DNA from: Casuarius casuarius
Taxonomy: Eukaryota; Chordata; Aves; Casuariiformes; Casuariidae
Assembly (NCBI GenBank): GCA_003342895.1
Contig: PTFA01000012.1
Span: 6,614,429 to 6,678,428, forward strand
Length of the DNA stretch: 64,000 nucleotides
Reading direction: 5' to 3'
Part shown: piece after piece, positions 51,495 through 62,620 of the stretch
Position numbering within the stretch: position 1 is the first letter of the stretch
Layout of the letters: each line of letters begins with the position of its first letter
Notes under the pieces: model-generated
What the model saw: the letters and a program-made list of their open reading frames with translations, nothing else
Database searches by the model: none
What the model was told of the DNA's origin: nothing
Made by a program: the position numbers and the translations under genes

Positions 51495-51517
51495 TTTTTT
51501 TTTTTTTTTTTTTTTTT
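51495..51517. repeat. T23 homopolymer
   Basis: An uninterrupted run of 23 T between TACC and AAGAAACA in intron 3. It could be the reversed poly(A) tail of a minus-strand retrocopy, but the sequence to its right shows no recognisable element. Confidence 0.85.
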
Positions 51518-53121
51518 AAGAAACATAAGAGATGTAGGAAATAGTAACTCTCAAGAATGCCTGGTCTTCTCCTTTAACTTGAAATACAAAGNAGTTCCTT
51601 GCTATTTACTGTAAGCAGAAATGTTACAAACATAGGCACCCCCCCCACACACAAGTAAATATCACATTGTCTAACCATGCAGAATCTGTGAACTTCCTGA
51701 TGTTCCTATTAAGCTACATCATTCATCTCTTATTCGTATACAAGTCTTTAGGAAATGTATCTTTACTCCTCATGGCTCAAATTAGTTAAAAACTCTTATC
51801 AGGTGTCACTGCCTAGTTTCACTACTAGTTAAAACAGGAGAGATGGTTTGGAGATGACTTCAAAAGGAATTCAGCGCATGGTTTAAGTAAAAGTGTGTGC
51901 TTTGCTGAACTGGGCCTTTTTGAATGGCACTCATGACTTTACCTTCCAAAAGAAAATTTTCATCTATAAAATCTGCTATCTAGATTTTTCTGTACTCTGT
52001 TAAGTGGAACACATTTAACCTTTGAGAAAGTATAAAAGCCTGACGTGGTTGAAAAATGTAGTATTTATATTGGATTCCTTCTGCAATAAGGATGCTAATT
52101 GGAAAGACTGGCCATGGCACAAGCAGCACAAGTAAGAAAAATGAAAGAGGAGTGCGTTACTGACGTGGTGACCAATTTCTGGTATGCCTTTCAAATAAAA
52201 TACAACTTTCATGTGTATGTCCTCTTTTGATTTATGAATCGAAGGACTATAATTTTCCTTTTACATATCCTTTCAATATTTTTTTCACTACCATCTCTCC
52301 TCCAGGCGAGAAAAGGAAAAGCCAGGAACCTGAAATGACAACTAATTCTATATTGTTTCCTATCACCACCGTTTCACCCTTCTCAAACCAAACCAATTGC
52401 AACTTCTGCTTCAAAAGCAAAAGGACCTATCTTTTGTCTGACGTTCGCTCTATCCACATAATGTCAGCCTGTCAAATGAGCCAACTATTTCTTTTTATTT
52501 CCTATTTATCTGTGAAACCCAAACATCTTATATTGTGCATGTTTGCGTGAAGAATGAATAAAAGGTGAAGCATATGAACATTTTTGCCCAAACTGCAGGG
52601 ATACACTTTTAGAGCAATGTGAAGGGATTTAGATGCATGACTTCCAATTACCTTAATGGCAGCCATCTGGTTCAATCCCAATGCATCACACCGAAATTTT
52701 ACCCCATACTGCACATAAGTAATGTAGTAATTTACAACAGGCCATCTCTATTGGCCAAGAGCTAAGAAGGGATATTTTGGAAAAAGAAAAGACTTTGCAT
52801 TTATCCTACCAACTCTTCCATCAGAATAATCATTGCGTCTGGAACAAAAACAAACAGAAAAAAATAAGTAGCACAAATCTCTCTGCTCTCTCCAGGTGTG
52901 CCCTTTCTTTTAGTTTCACTGCAAAAAAGACTCTTCTTGTCAGCCACATGGGAACATATTTAATTTGGGGAATTCCACAGGGAAAGGTACTGTTTCAGAT
53001 AAATTACTCAATGATTTCAAATAATCCCTGAAATTTGTGCCTCAGATTAAAGCATTTCTCACAGCTTTTGTCCAAGAAACAGACAGCAGACTATAATCGT
53101 CAACAGCAGATGCGCGCTCAC

Positions 53122-53379
53122 CTTATTACAAAGTCATGGCTATCAATCTCCTTTCCACATCCGCTGTCCAGAAGGATGCCCGAATTTCCAACAACTGCAC
53201 AGGTTTTAAATCGCCGGTTCTTCATCGGGGAAACCTCAGGGAGGAGGCTGTGCAAATCCTGCGAGATGTTCAGGGTGCGACGCCTGTCCAGCACGTAATG
53301 GATTACGTCTCCTGGCTTGAAGCTGCTTTTGACCACCGAGACATCTCTTTCAGCATCCAAGAACCGGAGAATGTTCTTC
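53122..53379 (-). CDS. ST8SIA4: ST8SIA4 exon 3 (residues 83-168, sialyl motif L)
   Basis: This 258-bp exon carries most of the polybasic region (71-105: Lys83, Arg87, Arg93, Lys99, Lys103), which the family uses to recognise NCAM. It also carries sequon Asn119 (NIS) and the body of sialyl motif L from Cys142 (TCAVVGNSG) to HDFVIR. Cys142 and Cys156, partners of the two family disulfides, are both present. The donor is AAG/GTGAGC. The acceptor, TTGCTGATTGACAG, has a poor pyrimidine tract compared with exons 4 and 5. It starts with the G that completes Arg82. The frame is intact. Against human, from memory, H122Q, E155G and N164D differ; Gly155 is the residue I recall in the paralogue ST8SIA2. 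Confidence 0.97.
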
Positions 53380-53609
53380 CTGTCAATCAGCAAAAGGCAC
53401 AGATAAGACCCAGCACTCACAGCTCACACGGAGTTTATTTGGCAGCAGCGCCGGCCGTAGGGAGCACGCTGCATGAAGCCGAGGGCAGGCAGCTTCAGAC
53501 GGACTAAGGTCATTTCCCACGCTCTGGAGCGGAGCTAAAGCAAAGTCCTTAGGGCAGAATTCAAAGGCTTGATTACAATATTACGTGTAAATATTACAGA
53601 GATAGAGCT

Positions 53610-53665
53610 CGCTCACTTTATACAGATAAAGGCACTGAGAGACCAAGGGAAGATGACTCTAAAAC
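53610..53665 (+). mobile_element. Possible MIR-like relic
   Basis: TTTATACAGATAAAGGCACTG followed by AGAGACCAAGGGAAGATGACT follows the block order of the MIR/L2-type core ('TTTTACAGATGAGGAAACTGAG...'). It is short and diverged. Confidence 0.35.
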
Positions 53666-53738
53666 TTAGAAGGAGCACTATTTTTGATTAATACTTTACA
53701 AAGTCTTGCACAGATGCAAATCTGTATGCACAGATGTC

Positions 53739-53755
53739 AAAAAAAAAAAAAAAAA
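53739..53755. repeat. A17 homopolymer
   Basis: Seventeen A follow two copies of TGCACAGATG (53707-53716 and 53727-53736). An exact octamer ATGCAAAT lies between them at 53714-53721. The A-run may be a simple repeat; no retrocopy was recognised to its left. Confidence 0.85.
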
Positions 53756-54722
53756 GACCAGAGCAGCTGGTTTTCCTGAAAACATGTTGGTTAAAAGATG
53801 GGCTATTTATAAGTTAGGAAATAAATGTTTCACTATACTCTCATGTCTCAAAAATCAGCTTGGTTCAGGAATGACCATGTTTTCTTTTAGATTCTTATTT
53901 CACTGTAACAACAAGGTATTTGGTTTAGCTCAAGCTTTCTCCTAATTAACTGAAGGCTCAGCCAAAGTTATCCTAATTAACTTGAAATAAGAACACTCCC
54001 AGTCTTTTGTACTAATTTAACAAAATCAGCTTAAAACCACACTGCAAATTGAAGGACTGCAGCTTAGCATGCAGCCTGGCTGTTAGCTGAACTCAGAGAA
54101 GCACTTCTTGGGAACTCTTATCATCACTTTAAATCAGTTTAGTCCAATCCTTTAGCTTGAGTCTCTGCAATTAAGCATTTAAACTGTTAACAGGGGTTTA
54201 GCCTCTCATGATCAAGCTATCAGATAGCACAAGTCCAGGGAATGGGGGTAATTAAGCATTTGTATACTCCCAGTCCACAGCAAATAACAGGTGAAGTATG
54301 TCTGCTTAAATGTCAACTGAGGAAGTTAAGCCACAGTAATTTGTACCTGCTTGTGAGATCTAAGAGGGAGGGAAAAAAAAAATACCAAAACCAAGGCTCT
54401 TTAAATTCACCAGCTCAGAGCAGACAAGCCAGCCGCTTGCAGCCCCTCGCGCAGAACGGTTGCCCTAGGATCAAACTTGCACGCCGAAGGGGAAGTGAAA
54501 CATGATAAAAATACTGTTTTCAAGTGATTCCTCTCACTTCTTAAACTGCGAGGAAAAAAATAAAAGAGGAAGGGCGTCTGAGGTTCCCTTTTGCAGCCAC
54601 CGCACACAGATGAAGCAGCACCAGGGCAAAGACGCCCTGTGCCGAGGCGGGTGAGGGTCTCCAAACAATGAAGCAGGGTAGAGGATATCAAAACCTTGGG
54701 TGCCTAAAGCTTTTGGAAGCGG

Positions 54723-54785
54723 TATAAAAAGCCAGGCAAGGCATCTCCATAAAGCACGATAAAGCCTATTCCTCAGCCTGTAAGT
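54723..54785 (+). promoter_or_regulatory. TATA-like box with donor-like site, antisense to ST8SIA4 (weak)
   Basis: TATAAAAAGCC begins at 54723 on the plus strand, and GTAAGT follows at 54780-54785. This is the layout of a TATA promoter with a very short first exon, antisense within intron 2. A GC-richer stretch lies nearby. No downstream exon was found, so this is only a candidate. Confidence 0.12.
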
Positions 54786-55613
54786 TCAAATGGACTTAAA
54801 TGCCCCATGGGCTTGATGAGCATCATTTTGTGGGCACCCAGCAACAGATGTGTAAACAGCTACAAAATGAAAAAGAGAGGGAAAGAAGGAATCGTCTGAT
54901 CCAGCAGCATTAAAAACAGCTGAAATTATTAAATACTAGAACCAGAGCCATCAGGCCTGGGGCTCTGCATGGGACCAGGCAGATGCGCCAAGTCCCCAAC
55001 AGCAGCAGGCGAGCGCTTCGGAGGCTCCCCCCTCACGGGCGCCCTGGTGTGAGGAGGGGTGGCCACTGCCGAGGTGCAAAAAGCCAGAAAAATTATCTGC
55101 AACGTGGAGAGACTGAGAGCTGCGGCTGGAAACAATTGCCCGTGAGCACAAGGAGTTTCACTTGACTTTTCTGAAGCCCCCACCCGGATAGCAAGAATAA
55201 ACAAGCCCGTTATTACTTGTATCTGCAAAAAAAAGGGGCAATGCTTGTGCATGAACAGAGCAACTTGTGTATTATTTTAAAACACGAGAAAATGCAGTGC
55301 AGTTATGGAAACAGTGACAAAAAATAAGATAGGGCCTTGGCTTCCTGTATTAATTTGGGGTGGGTAACTTTACAGAGTTTGCCTATGTATCTACATAGAC
55401 TCAGAAAAGTCTTTCGATGGGTTTCAAATGGAGCTGAATTAGATTCAGGTAATCAATCAATCATTAAAAGCTGAAATTTCAAAAATGCCTAAGGAATTTA
55501 TTTTTCATTAAAATTTTGAGATGGGCAAAAGTCACTGAATCTTAGTATGTTCTCGCATATTTAAAAGTATACTTTTATCTGAAGTTGAGTAGCACATTCA
55601 ATGGTAAATGGAT

Positions 55614-55657
55614 GAGCAGGTGTTAGAGTATGTGTGAGCAGGTGTTAGAGTATGTGT
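55614..55657. repeat. Perfect 22-bp tandem duplication
   Basis: The 22-bp unit at 55614-55635 (GAGCAGGTGTTAGAGTATGT plus GT) is repeated exactly at 55636-55657. The absence of mismatches in an otherwise eroded intron implies a recent, possibly polymorphic duplication. Confidence 0.95.
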
Positions 55658-55794
55658 AAGAATCTCTGTGCCAATATGAGATGTGTAATAATGCAATCTT
55701 TAAAATATCTTTAATTGATTCATTTAACTGTATCCAAATATTTTTAATACTGGAAGAAATGTGATTAAGCATGCAGATGTTCACGCCATTGTTT

Positions 55795-55885
55795 TAAGTT
55801 CCTCTGCGCTGACTCATCTGTACTGTGGGGATAGTGGTACTTCCCATTTTCACATGGGTGTTAAGAGGAAAAATTATACTAAGGG
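55795..55885 (-). mobile_element. MIR-like relic, reverse orientation
   Basis: AGTTCCTCTGCGCTGACTCA, then TCTGTACTGTGGGGATAGTG, then GTACTTCCC and a GGGTGTTAAGAGGA block, is collinear with the reverse complement of the MIR core ('CAGTTTCCTCATCTGTAAAATGGGGATAATAGTACC...GGGTTGTTGTGAGGATTAAA'). It is one of the two best-preserved old SINE relics here. Confidence 0.6.
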
Positions 55886-56006
55886 ATATGACCAAAAACT
55901 ACGCACAAAACACACATGGGTTTCTCAGTCAATCTTGATGTTGGTTAAAAATAATTTAAAAGACGTGCTAATTCGCATTCAGACACTTCACAGCTCAGTT
56001 AGAGAA

Positions 56007-56018
56007 GGGGGGGGGGGG
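56007..56018. repeat. G12 homopolymer
   Basis: Twelve consecutive G in intron 2. Similar shorter runs occur near 14815 (G10) and 21239. They may be assembly-error-prone. Confidence 0.85.
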
Positions 56019-57644
56019 CATGATTTTTCAGTGAACCTCAAAGCAAAGGTGTTGAATGGAAGGAACCTCTGCAAGTATAAGCTAGAACGTGTAAAGAAAC
56101 TGTTTTTCTGAGGTGGGCTTCAAGTTTTGTTCTGATGAATAAAGCTGTCCCAGGGGTGCAGCCGGAGCCCTTCACAGGCAGGTGAGGCACAAGGGGCTAT
56201 CGGTTAGCTGGAGCCCAGCAGCTGCTTGCAACGTGCTTACACGACTCTCAGAAATGCAGTGCCACAATCTGTGGTTGACCTGGGTTTGTTTTGATAACCA
56301 GAAACAGATGTTCAAAGTACTTAAACACGAAGCGCAACTCCTGGTTATCTGATGAAGTATACATAACAGATACCACCGCCTTTGCATAGCTTTCCAAAAG
56401 ATATAAAGATGTATTATTCTGGGGCAATGTGGCGACATGTTTTCTATTTATGTGCACTTTTTATTTGGTACAATAGTCTTTGTACTATACAAATAGTATC
56501 AACCTGTGGCAACCTCTCCCATATCTGCCACAGAATTGTTTGGATTAAGAAAAAAAAAATCACTTAAGTATTTGACTTTTAGGATTGCAAATATTTTTAA
56601 AGACTTTCTTTCCAAGCAGGGCAGTGCTGGAAAGCCTCACCGTGGGGCGAACCCACTGATGGGCTTCCTCAGCGCTGGGCAACCCAGCTCGGGCACCGAG
56701 CCTTAATGCTGCTACAAATACAGGAACAAAGCCGGCTACGTGGTTATCTAGTCCACACCCTGCCCCACTGAAGGTGTATCTACCTATACCTACCTCACTC
56801 CTGGCACATGTTTATCTAATATATTCCTTATTACTCCATTTTTACTTAGGCACACTAAAAATACGCCTGTCTCAAAGGAGCCGTGCTTTCCAGCTCTGCT
56901 TGCCTGTGGCACCACAAGAGAAACAGGTAGTTAAATCAAACTGCGTTCGCATGCTTGAGTGAGGGAACAGCGTGCAGTTTAGTTTGATTAATTATCTTTC
57001 CTTTCTAGTATTTCCTTTTTATGCTCTCTCTATGCATATTGATCACAAGGAGGCTTTTAATAAATTAAGACCAGTTAGGACTTTTAACTGCAGTTTTAAT
57101 AGTTCCAGCTCTGCGTTTCTGAATGTGTGTGTTATGTGAGTACAGGGAGGATTTTTCACATGCTACCAAAACAGGAGACTGATGTTTTGTTTTTCTAAAG
57201 AACCACTGATTACTGAAAGGCCAATGGTTACTCACATCTAAATATTTTTATTTGCTCTGTAAGGCAACTCACCACACATATTTCAATTTCAAAATACCGT
57301 GTTGACCGTTTTGATAGTAGCTAAACAGTTCAAGTACTGACTTTAGATCACCCCTAAACTGAGCCCAGGCTTTTCAATTCTAGATTTTTTGGCCTCACTT
57401 GGTGCTTTTTCTGTGTGCGAGACAAACAAACCTACAAAGTCCTTCCAATACAGAACCAGCAAACACCCAGTGTTACTAAGTGCTCCTCCAGACAAATATT
57501 AAGGAGTTATCCAGTAGCTCTGGTGAATGTTGCATACAGGTTTCCACTTCCCACTATAGCAAGATCACCGAGCATGTATTTTTTCCTTTGAAAAGATTTG
57601 GAGTTGATCTGTTAAAAGCACGCGTAACTGTGACTAACCAGGGA

Positions 57645-57835
57645 AAGCTTCCCGGCGCTCCGCAGCCCAGGGCGGACCGCACCAGCACCCACCCAGGTAC
57701 CCAGGTGGGGGTCTGGCCTGCCCCGGCTCCCCCCGAGCCCTTCAGGCTCCCCCCTGCCAGAAAGGCCACTTCCCAGCTGAAGCACGCGCTAATCTCGCCA
57801 CAAGCCTTCAGCGGGCACGCAAAGGGGAAAAGAGG
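57645..57835. other. GC-rich pocket in intron 2
   Basis: C- and G-rich block with a CCCACCCAGGTACCCAGG internal duplication and about ten CpG. Open frames on both strands cross it without a recognisable domain. No gene is called. Confidence 0.35.
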
Positions 57836-58270
57836 GCTTTGAAACACAGCATGCCTGGCCACCGCTTAGCACATGAAGGTCAGCCATGTATCGGCTTTTA
57901 ATGAATTTAAGCAAGTTATAGTCCAAAGAACGGAGTCAGTGGCGTTAACCACCCCAACCAAGAGCGAACGCCACCTTTTCAGTTGAGATAAGGCTCCGAG
58001 GGAAGCAAAAAGCTTTGCAAATTTATGGGAAAGCTTTAAGGTTCATTATGACTGCATCAGCCCGGACAGTCCCGATCCGCGTGTCTCTGAGACACACAGG
58101 TTCAGAAGGGAAGAGCCCGGCTGGCCTCGACATGTTGCTCCAAAAGCTTCAGAGCTGCTCCAGGGCCAGCTCTGCGTTTACTGCACACACTTCAGGGACA
58201 TATCATAGCGGTTTCGTTTCATCTTGCAAGACAAATAATGATAACAATCTGAGCCCTTCTACGGGGGAAG

Positions 58271-58307
58271 TCTCCCTCTCTCTCTCTTTTTTTCTTTTCT
58301 CTTCTCT
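58271..58307. repeat. CT-rich tract
   Basis: A polypyrimidine stretch of TC dinucleotides grading into T-rich sequence, in intron 2. It is a simple sequence repeat. Confidence 0.8.
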
Positions 58308-61019
58308 AAATGAAGCTGTTAACATATTACAAGTTCTCAGACTTCTCTGACAGGAAATTTCCACTCATCAAGTTCTCACCCACATCACAAACAGATAAGT
58401 ACCTCCTAGACACACATCGTTTTTTTTCTTCCTTTTGCCTTCCTGCGATTCAAAACCTCTAACCGTTCCTTCCAACGCAAATACATGCCCCCACTTAATT
58501 AAAAGAAGTGGAAAAAGAAAATCACGCACTCAAGCCTCAACTGTATTTCATTTCACATAGACCACAGAGGTGCTGGCACGGCACCAGTCCTGCTTAAGCC
58601 GGCTTCCCCAGATGGGCTTGTATCACCTCAGCCACATCTCTCCATTCTGAAAGCACAGCCTTTAATGGAACTGAAATTTCCCAATTTCCATAACTGGAAA
58701 ACCTTCAAATTGCCACAGACAATAGGAAGGATTTAGACATAAAACACCACAGAAGGTGGATCCTCTCTCTCCCGTTCCCACATGACTGAACCATTCAGTC
58801 AGGGATCAAGCAAGCAGTCTTCTTTCCTTAGGCAGAATTACTAATTATTCTTAAAAGAAGTTGCCAGCAATCAGAAGGTACCACCCATTCAAAAAATCAC
58901 TCTCCTACTGGGGCAGTCATGATTGGNAAGGCAGCAAATTTGCTGCAGTCTCCAGTAATTAGCTAGCGATACTTACCATCCCCACCTCAGTCATGCAAAG
59001 TCTAGCTCTTTCTTCCAGACACCTCCAAGGGGGCTGCTACACCCTCTCAACTGCCTCTTCTGCTCACAAAGTCCAGGAGAGCGTCTTGGGACCCCAGATA
59101 CCCCGTGGAAGCTCCTCCTCCTCCCATGGGGTCCTGCTTATGGAGCTGCTTCACTCATTGATTCCTATGACCTGGTCAAGAACTTATTTCCAATAGCAAA
59201 TAGAAAAGACCTCGGCAGCTGATAGAAAGTGGTCATTAGCCCAAGCAAATAAAATGGCAGCAGACAGAGGACACCCATGGTCAACAGAGCAGACAGCAAA
59301 GCACAGTGTCCCAGCTGCCAACCTGCTAGGTCCGGACACAGCACAAAACACGCTGTCCTTGCAGAAAGCAAAACTCACTATCACAATTTTTCCACATTTT
59401 AAAATTTTTATTGTGGGTGCCAAGCTAATGTAAGACACAACAGTAGCTGCCATTTTGGGATGATTATAAGTTTTATGAAATGCTTGTATGCTGCACATTA
59501 ACGGTTTCACAAATTGTTTCTCCACTGCTAAGAAGTGACAACTTTTTATACTTTATTCAACAGGCGCTAGCCTTTTTTATTATGTCTCTCTCTTGCCGTT
59601 ATTTGCTATGGCGAACCTCACACCACAAGTCAAACACTATTCACATTAACGGTTGCAATAATAGAACATGAATCATCTTCATGGTCCACACAGTGCATGT
59701 AATGTACTCTGGAGGACCCAACAGTTAGTCTAACCATGAGAACACTCCAGGAGATTGCTACATACATTTAAACTTAGTCCTGATAGTTCTATAAGGGTAA
59801 AAATATTTACAGCTAAGATGCTGTGACAGGGAAGAAAGGTGTATAGCAAACCTCCTGCAAAAGCGAAAGGAGAACGCATGTTGTTTAGTCAGCATCAGGA
59901 CAGGGACACACGCTANGAGGGGTTGTTTGTGGTTTCCGCAAGGAAAAACGCACCAAACTTCCCTCCCTCACTGCCGAAGAGCGTACCCGAGTATGCTACA
60001 CACGTTAGCACAGAGGATTTCTGCAAAGGACGTGCACTGGCCAGTAGCCCTGGTTCCCCTCATAGTGGACGTCAAATTTTGGCCCTAAGTCATATTAATC
60101 TAAAATCTTGTATCGGTTCAGTGAAAACACCTGCTCCTCTGATCTGCTGTTCATGACAATAGCTATTTCATCTCAAAATGAGACCAAAGCGGACATCTAA
60201 ATAACCTCAACTTTATGCATTCTGCCATACAGAAAATCTTCACGCTGACCAAATGGGATCTTTACTGTTTAAACCAGTGTACAGGATACATGTTTTTCTT
60301 CACTGTATCACTGAGACAAAATATACTCTTCACTGTTAAGTGTTTAAAAACCACAAAGTAATTACATTATGATGTTTCTTAAGAGCACATTTATAAGTGA
60401 GAGAACTTTCTCATCTCCCAACAGTAAGAAAAAAAAAGTATTGTTTTTGAAACTCAGGCTACTGGTAGAGTGAGATGATATGTATGTAGTAAGAAGCTTA
60501 AAAAGAAAAAAAAGTAAAGCACTCTGACTTCTTTGTCCGAATGATACAGTTTGCTTTTGAAATAGGTGAAAAATGAGCACCTCAAAAGTATCCCAAACTC
60601 CGATTTCTCTCTTAACTTTACCTAAAGAGTCATTATCATACTACCGTTTGTTTACTGTTTGGCTTGAGCAGCAAAATATATTGGTTTTAAATGGTTCTGA
60701 AATATGATACTTAATTCTTCACCAAAATGGGAGGACTGAAAAGAGTTATTATAGGTTTCTGTTTATAGTCTCTCAATGACTTCCAAAACAAATCAATTTA
60801 CCTCACAAGCAAAATGGCGTGCTGCTTGTTTTCTCTTGTCAGAACCATAGCCTACGATTTGAAATTTTGACACTATTCAAGTTACTATCTGTCCAGCTTA
60901 AATTGTCAGTTACATCCTCATAAATCTTAAATATTGTTATTGATATAGGAATTCTGTTTATTTTCCCTAAATTACCTTGGAGCGGAATTTAGCTTTTACA
61001 CAACAACCACACACTGGTC

Positions 61020-61350
61020 AAAGAGGCGACATCTGTACTGAGGGTCTTGGGAGAAACACCAGCCCCAGGGCATGTGAGTGCTCCTTGGCTGCATTTTAGG
61101 GTGAGATCCAGATGTTCACTGGTGCGAAACTCAGGTGCCGGGGCACAGCTGGACCCTCGGGTCCCTTGGTCCAGGGCACCCAGGGGTTTGGGACAACGCA
61201 GTGCACCACGCAGTGCAACGCAGCGCGCCGTGCTTGCCCAGCTGCTGAGATACAGCCACAGGCTTGAGTATCAGGAGGAGCAATTATTGCTGCTATCCAA
61301 AATCTGCTGCTCTTCTCATCCCTGCCGCTGTTCCCCTGCTGTTGCAGTGC
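61020..61350. other. GC-rich pocket with degenerate 10-12-bp repeat
   Basis: GC-rich block in intron 2. At 61196-61227 the motif ACGCAGTGCA occurs twice (61196-61205 and 61208-61217), followed by ACGCAGCGCG. Frames of about 100 codons are open on both strands without domains. No splice-supported exon was seen. Confidence 0.35.
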
Positions 61351-61744
61351 AGCTGTGCTAAGTCCATCATAGCCAAAGAACTTCAAGAATTATAACTGCT
61401 CCACAGATTACTTTTACAACTTTGTGCACGTGAATCATTTCTGAGCTATTAATATCTTCTGCTTGTTTCAGAATGAAGAACATAAAACAGTAGCCATAAA
61501 GACAGAAGTCCCTTTTTCAGAGAAGCCATGCCTTTCATACACAGAAGCATTGCCTCTTTAAGGGTTTCATAAGCTGCCCTTTAATTTATACAAAATCGAA
61601 GAAAGACAAGTGACATAGAAACCACATTTTAATTAGATCGAATTCCTACTCAGCTGTAAAACAGTGCTCGGATTCAGAAAATCAAAAATCCACTCCGCTA
61701 CACCTTTGCTGCTGAAAAATACCTTTTCTATCACCTTGCACAGA

Positions 61745-62010
61745 GTGTGACAGGCTCAGCCCTCCGTACCGCTAACCCGAGCTCCACACCCTTCCCGCCC
61801 TGGACACCCTCCTGAGACAGGGAAGACATGACAGCAAGAGCCCAGTAATGGTTGTCCCGATGCAAAAACAATTTTGATGTCCCTCCTCTTAACTCTGCCC
61901 TGGTGTCCACCTCCACGTGTACCCGAGACTCCTTCCGGCCTCCACCTGCACGGGACGGAGAACCGCAGCAGGCGGCAGTGCCGCCGACGCCACTTGGGCC
62001 AGTCGCAGAT
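61745..62010. other. GC-rich pocket close to exon 2
   Basis: GC-rich stretch about 500 bp downstream of exon 2 within intron 2, with scattered CpG (for example GCCGCCGACGCC near 61980). Overlapping frames on both strands have no recognisable domain. It is composition only. Confidence 0.35.
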
Positions 62011-62488
62011 GTTCAGGGTAGGAGTCGTATCACCCAAAAGCCACTCTCTTGACCCCTAGATCTAAGTCCTCTCTCTAAACTCTCTTTGCAGAGAAGAGAG
62101 AAATACAGGTACTTTCAGGGTATTTTCATCTGTCCTATTTTAGGCAGCTACAGTAGGATGGGACGAGATCATGTCCTAAAAGCGCCGATTTCTCACCACT
62201 GACTGTAAGGGAACGCGAGACCACCAGTTCAGTGCAGACATGCTTAATGTAGACGTTGTCCTCGAGGCTCTGACTGACATAACTAGATGAAAACATGTTA
62301 CTTATTCCTGTGAAGGGCAACTTTACTTCAGAGTCTGAGGTCATTCAGTTGCATTTAACATTGCACCTAGGTAAGCGCAAAGTTATAAAACATCCTCCTG
62401 CAACAGCAAATCACATGACTATGATAAGTTTTCTACACCAGAAGAATTATAGGCAATAGTAATATGAAATGAACTTTAAGACACTCAC

Positions 62489-62620
62489 CTTATCTCCAGT
62501 ACCAATGAGGAATTGATTTTCCAACCTTCTACAGAGTGCTGGAAGATTGAGGAGCCACCCTTTCGAATTATTTTATCAGAGCTATTGATCATTGATCTAC
62601 TCAAACTCAGCTCACCATCT
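62489..62620 (-). CDS. ST8SIA4: ST8SIA4 exon 2 (residues 39-82, stem region)
   Basis: This 132-bp exon encodes the lumenal stem that links the signal anchor to the catalytic domain. The acceptor is ATGTTGCATTGCAG; the first A completes Gly38, then DGELSLSRS follows. The donor AAG/GTGAGT splits Arg82. Sequons Asn50 (NSS) and Asn74 (NSS) are both present; in the family these carry N-glycans, and Asn74 is a major site of autopolysialylation. The start of the polybasic region (Trp71, Lys72, Arg82) is here. Differences from human, from memory, are around 48-49 (MI), A59G and N67S. This exon was found from the splice sites and the match to the family, as it is too short to stand out as an open frame. 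Confidence 0.95.

Larger units (their letters stand above)
40272..53121 (-). other. ST8SIA4: ST8SIA4 intron 3 (12,850 bp)
   Basis: This intron runs from the exon 3 donor GTGAGC to the exon 4 acceptor. It is mostly AT-rich and holds no supportable gene. It contains a MIR-like relic at 41.4-41.5 kb, an AT-only stretch near 44.5 kb, CpG-rich pockets at 45.4 and 49.1 kb (and a smaller one near 47.0 kb) and a T23 tract near 51.5 kb. The longest open frame (48877-49338, minus, 153 codons) spans the 49.1-kb pocket and shows no domain. A hydrophobic 93-codon frame at 43058-43339 (minus) is likewise unsupported. Confidence 0.9.
53380..62488 (-). other. ST8SIA4: ST8SIA4 intron 2 (9,109 bp)
   Basis: This intron runs from the exon 2 donor GTGAGT to the exon 3 acceptor. 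It holds two MIR-like relics (53.6 and 55.8 kb), an A17 tract, a perfect 22-bp tandem duplication (55.6 kb), a G12 run, a CT-rich tract and several CpG-richer pockets (54.95-55.07, 57.65-57.83, 61.02-61.35 and 61.75-62.0 kb). No supportable coding sequence was found. Overlapping open frames in the pockets are taken as composition effects. Confidence 0.9.

Noticed and set aside
51495..51517. T23 as the tail of a processed pseudogene
   Set aside because: No gene-like sequence or target-site duplication was seen next to the tract.
56172..56457. Two overlapping minus-strand frames with protein-like texture
   Set aside because: I could not match them to any retroelement or gene; two frames open over the same bases argue for chance.
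56581..56775. Possible CR1 LINE 3' end (TTATCTAGTCCA followed by CACCCTGCCCC)
   Set aside because: Only a short match to the remembered CR1 3' region; the rest of the expected sequence and the terminal octamer repeats are missing.
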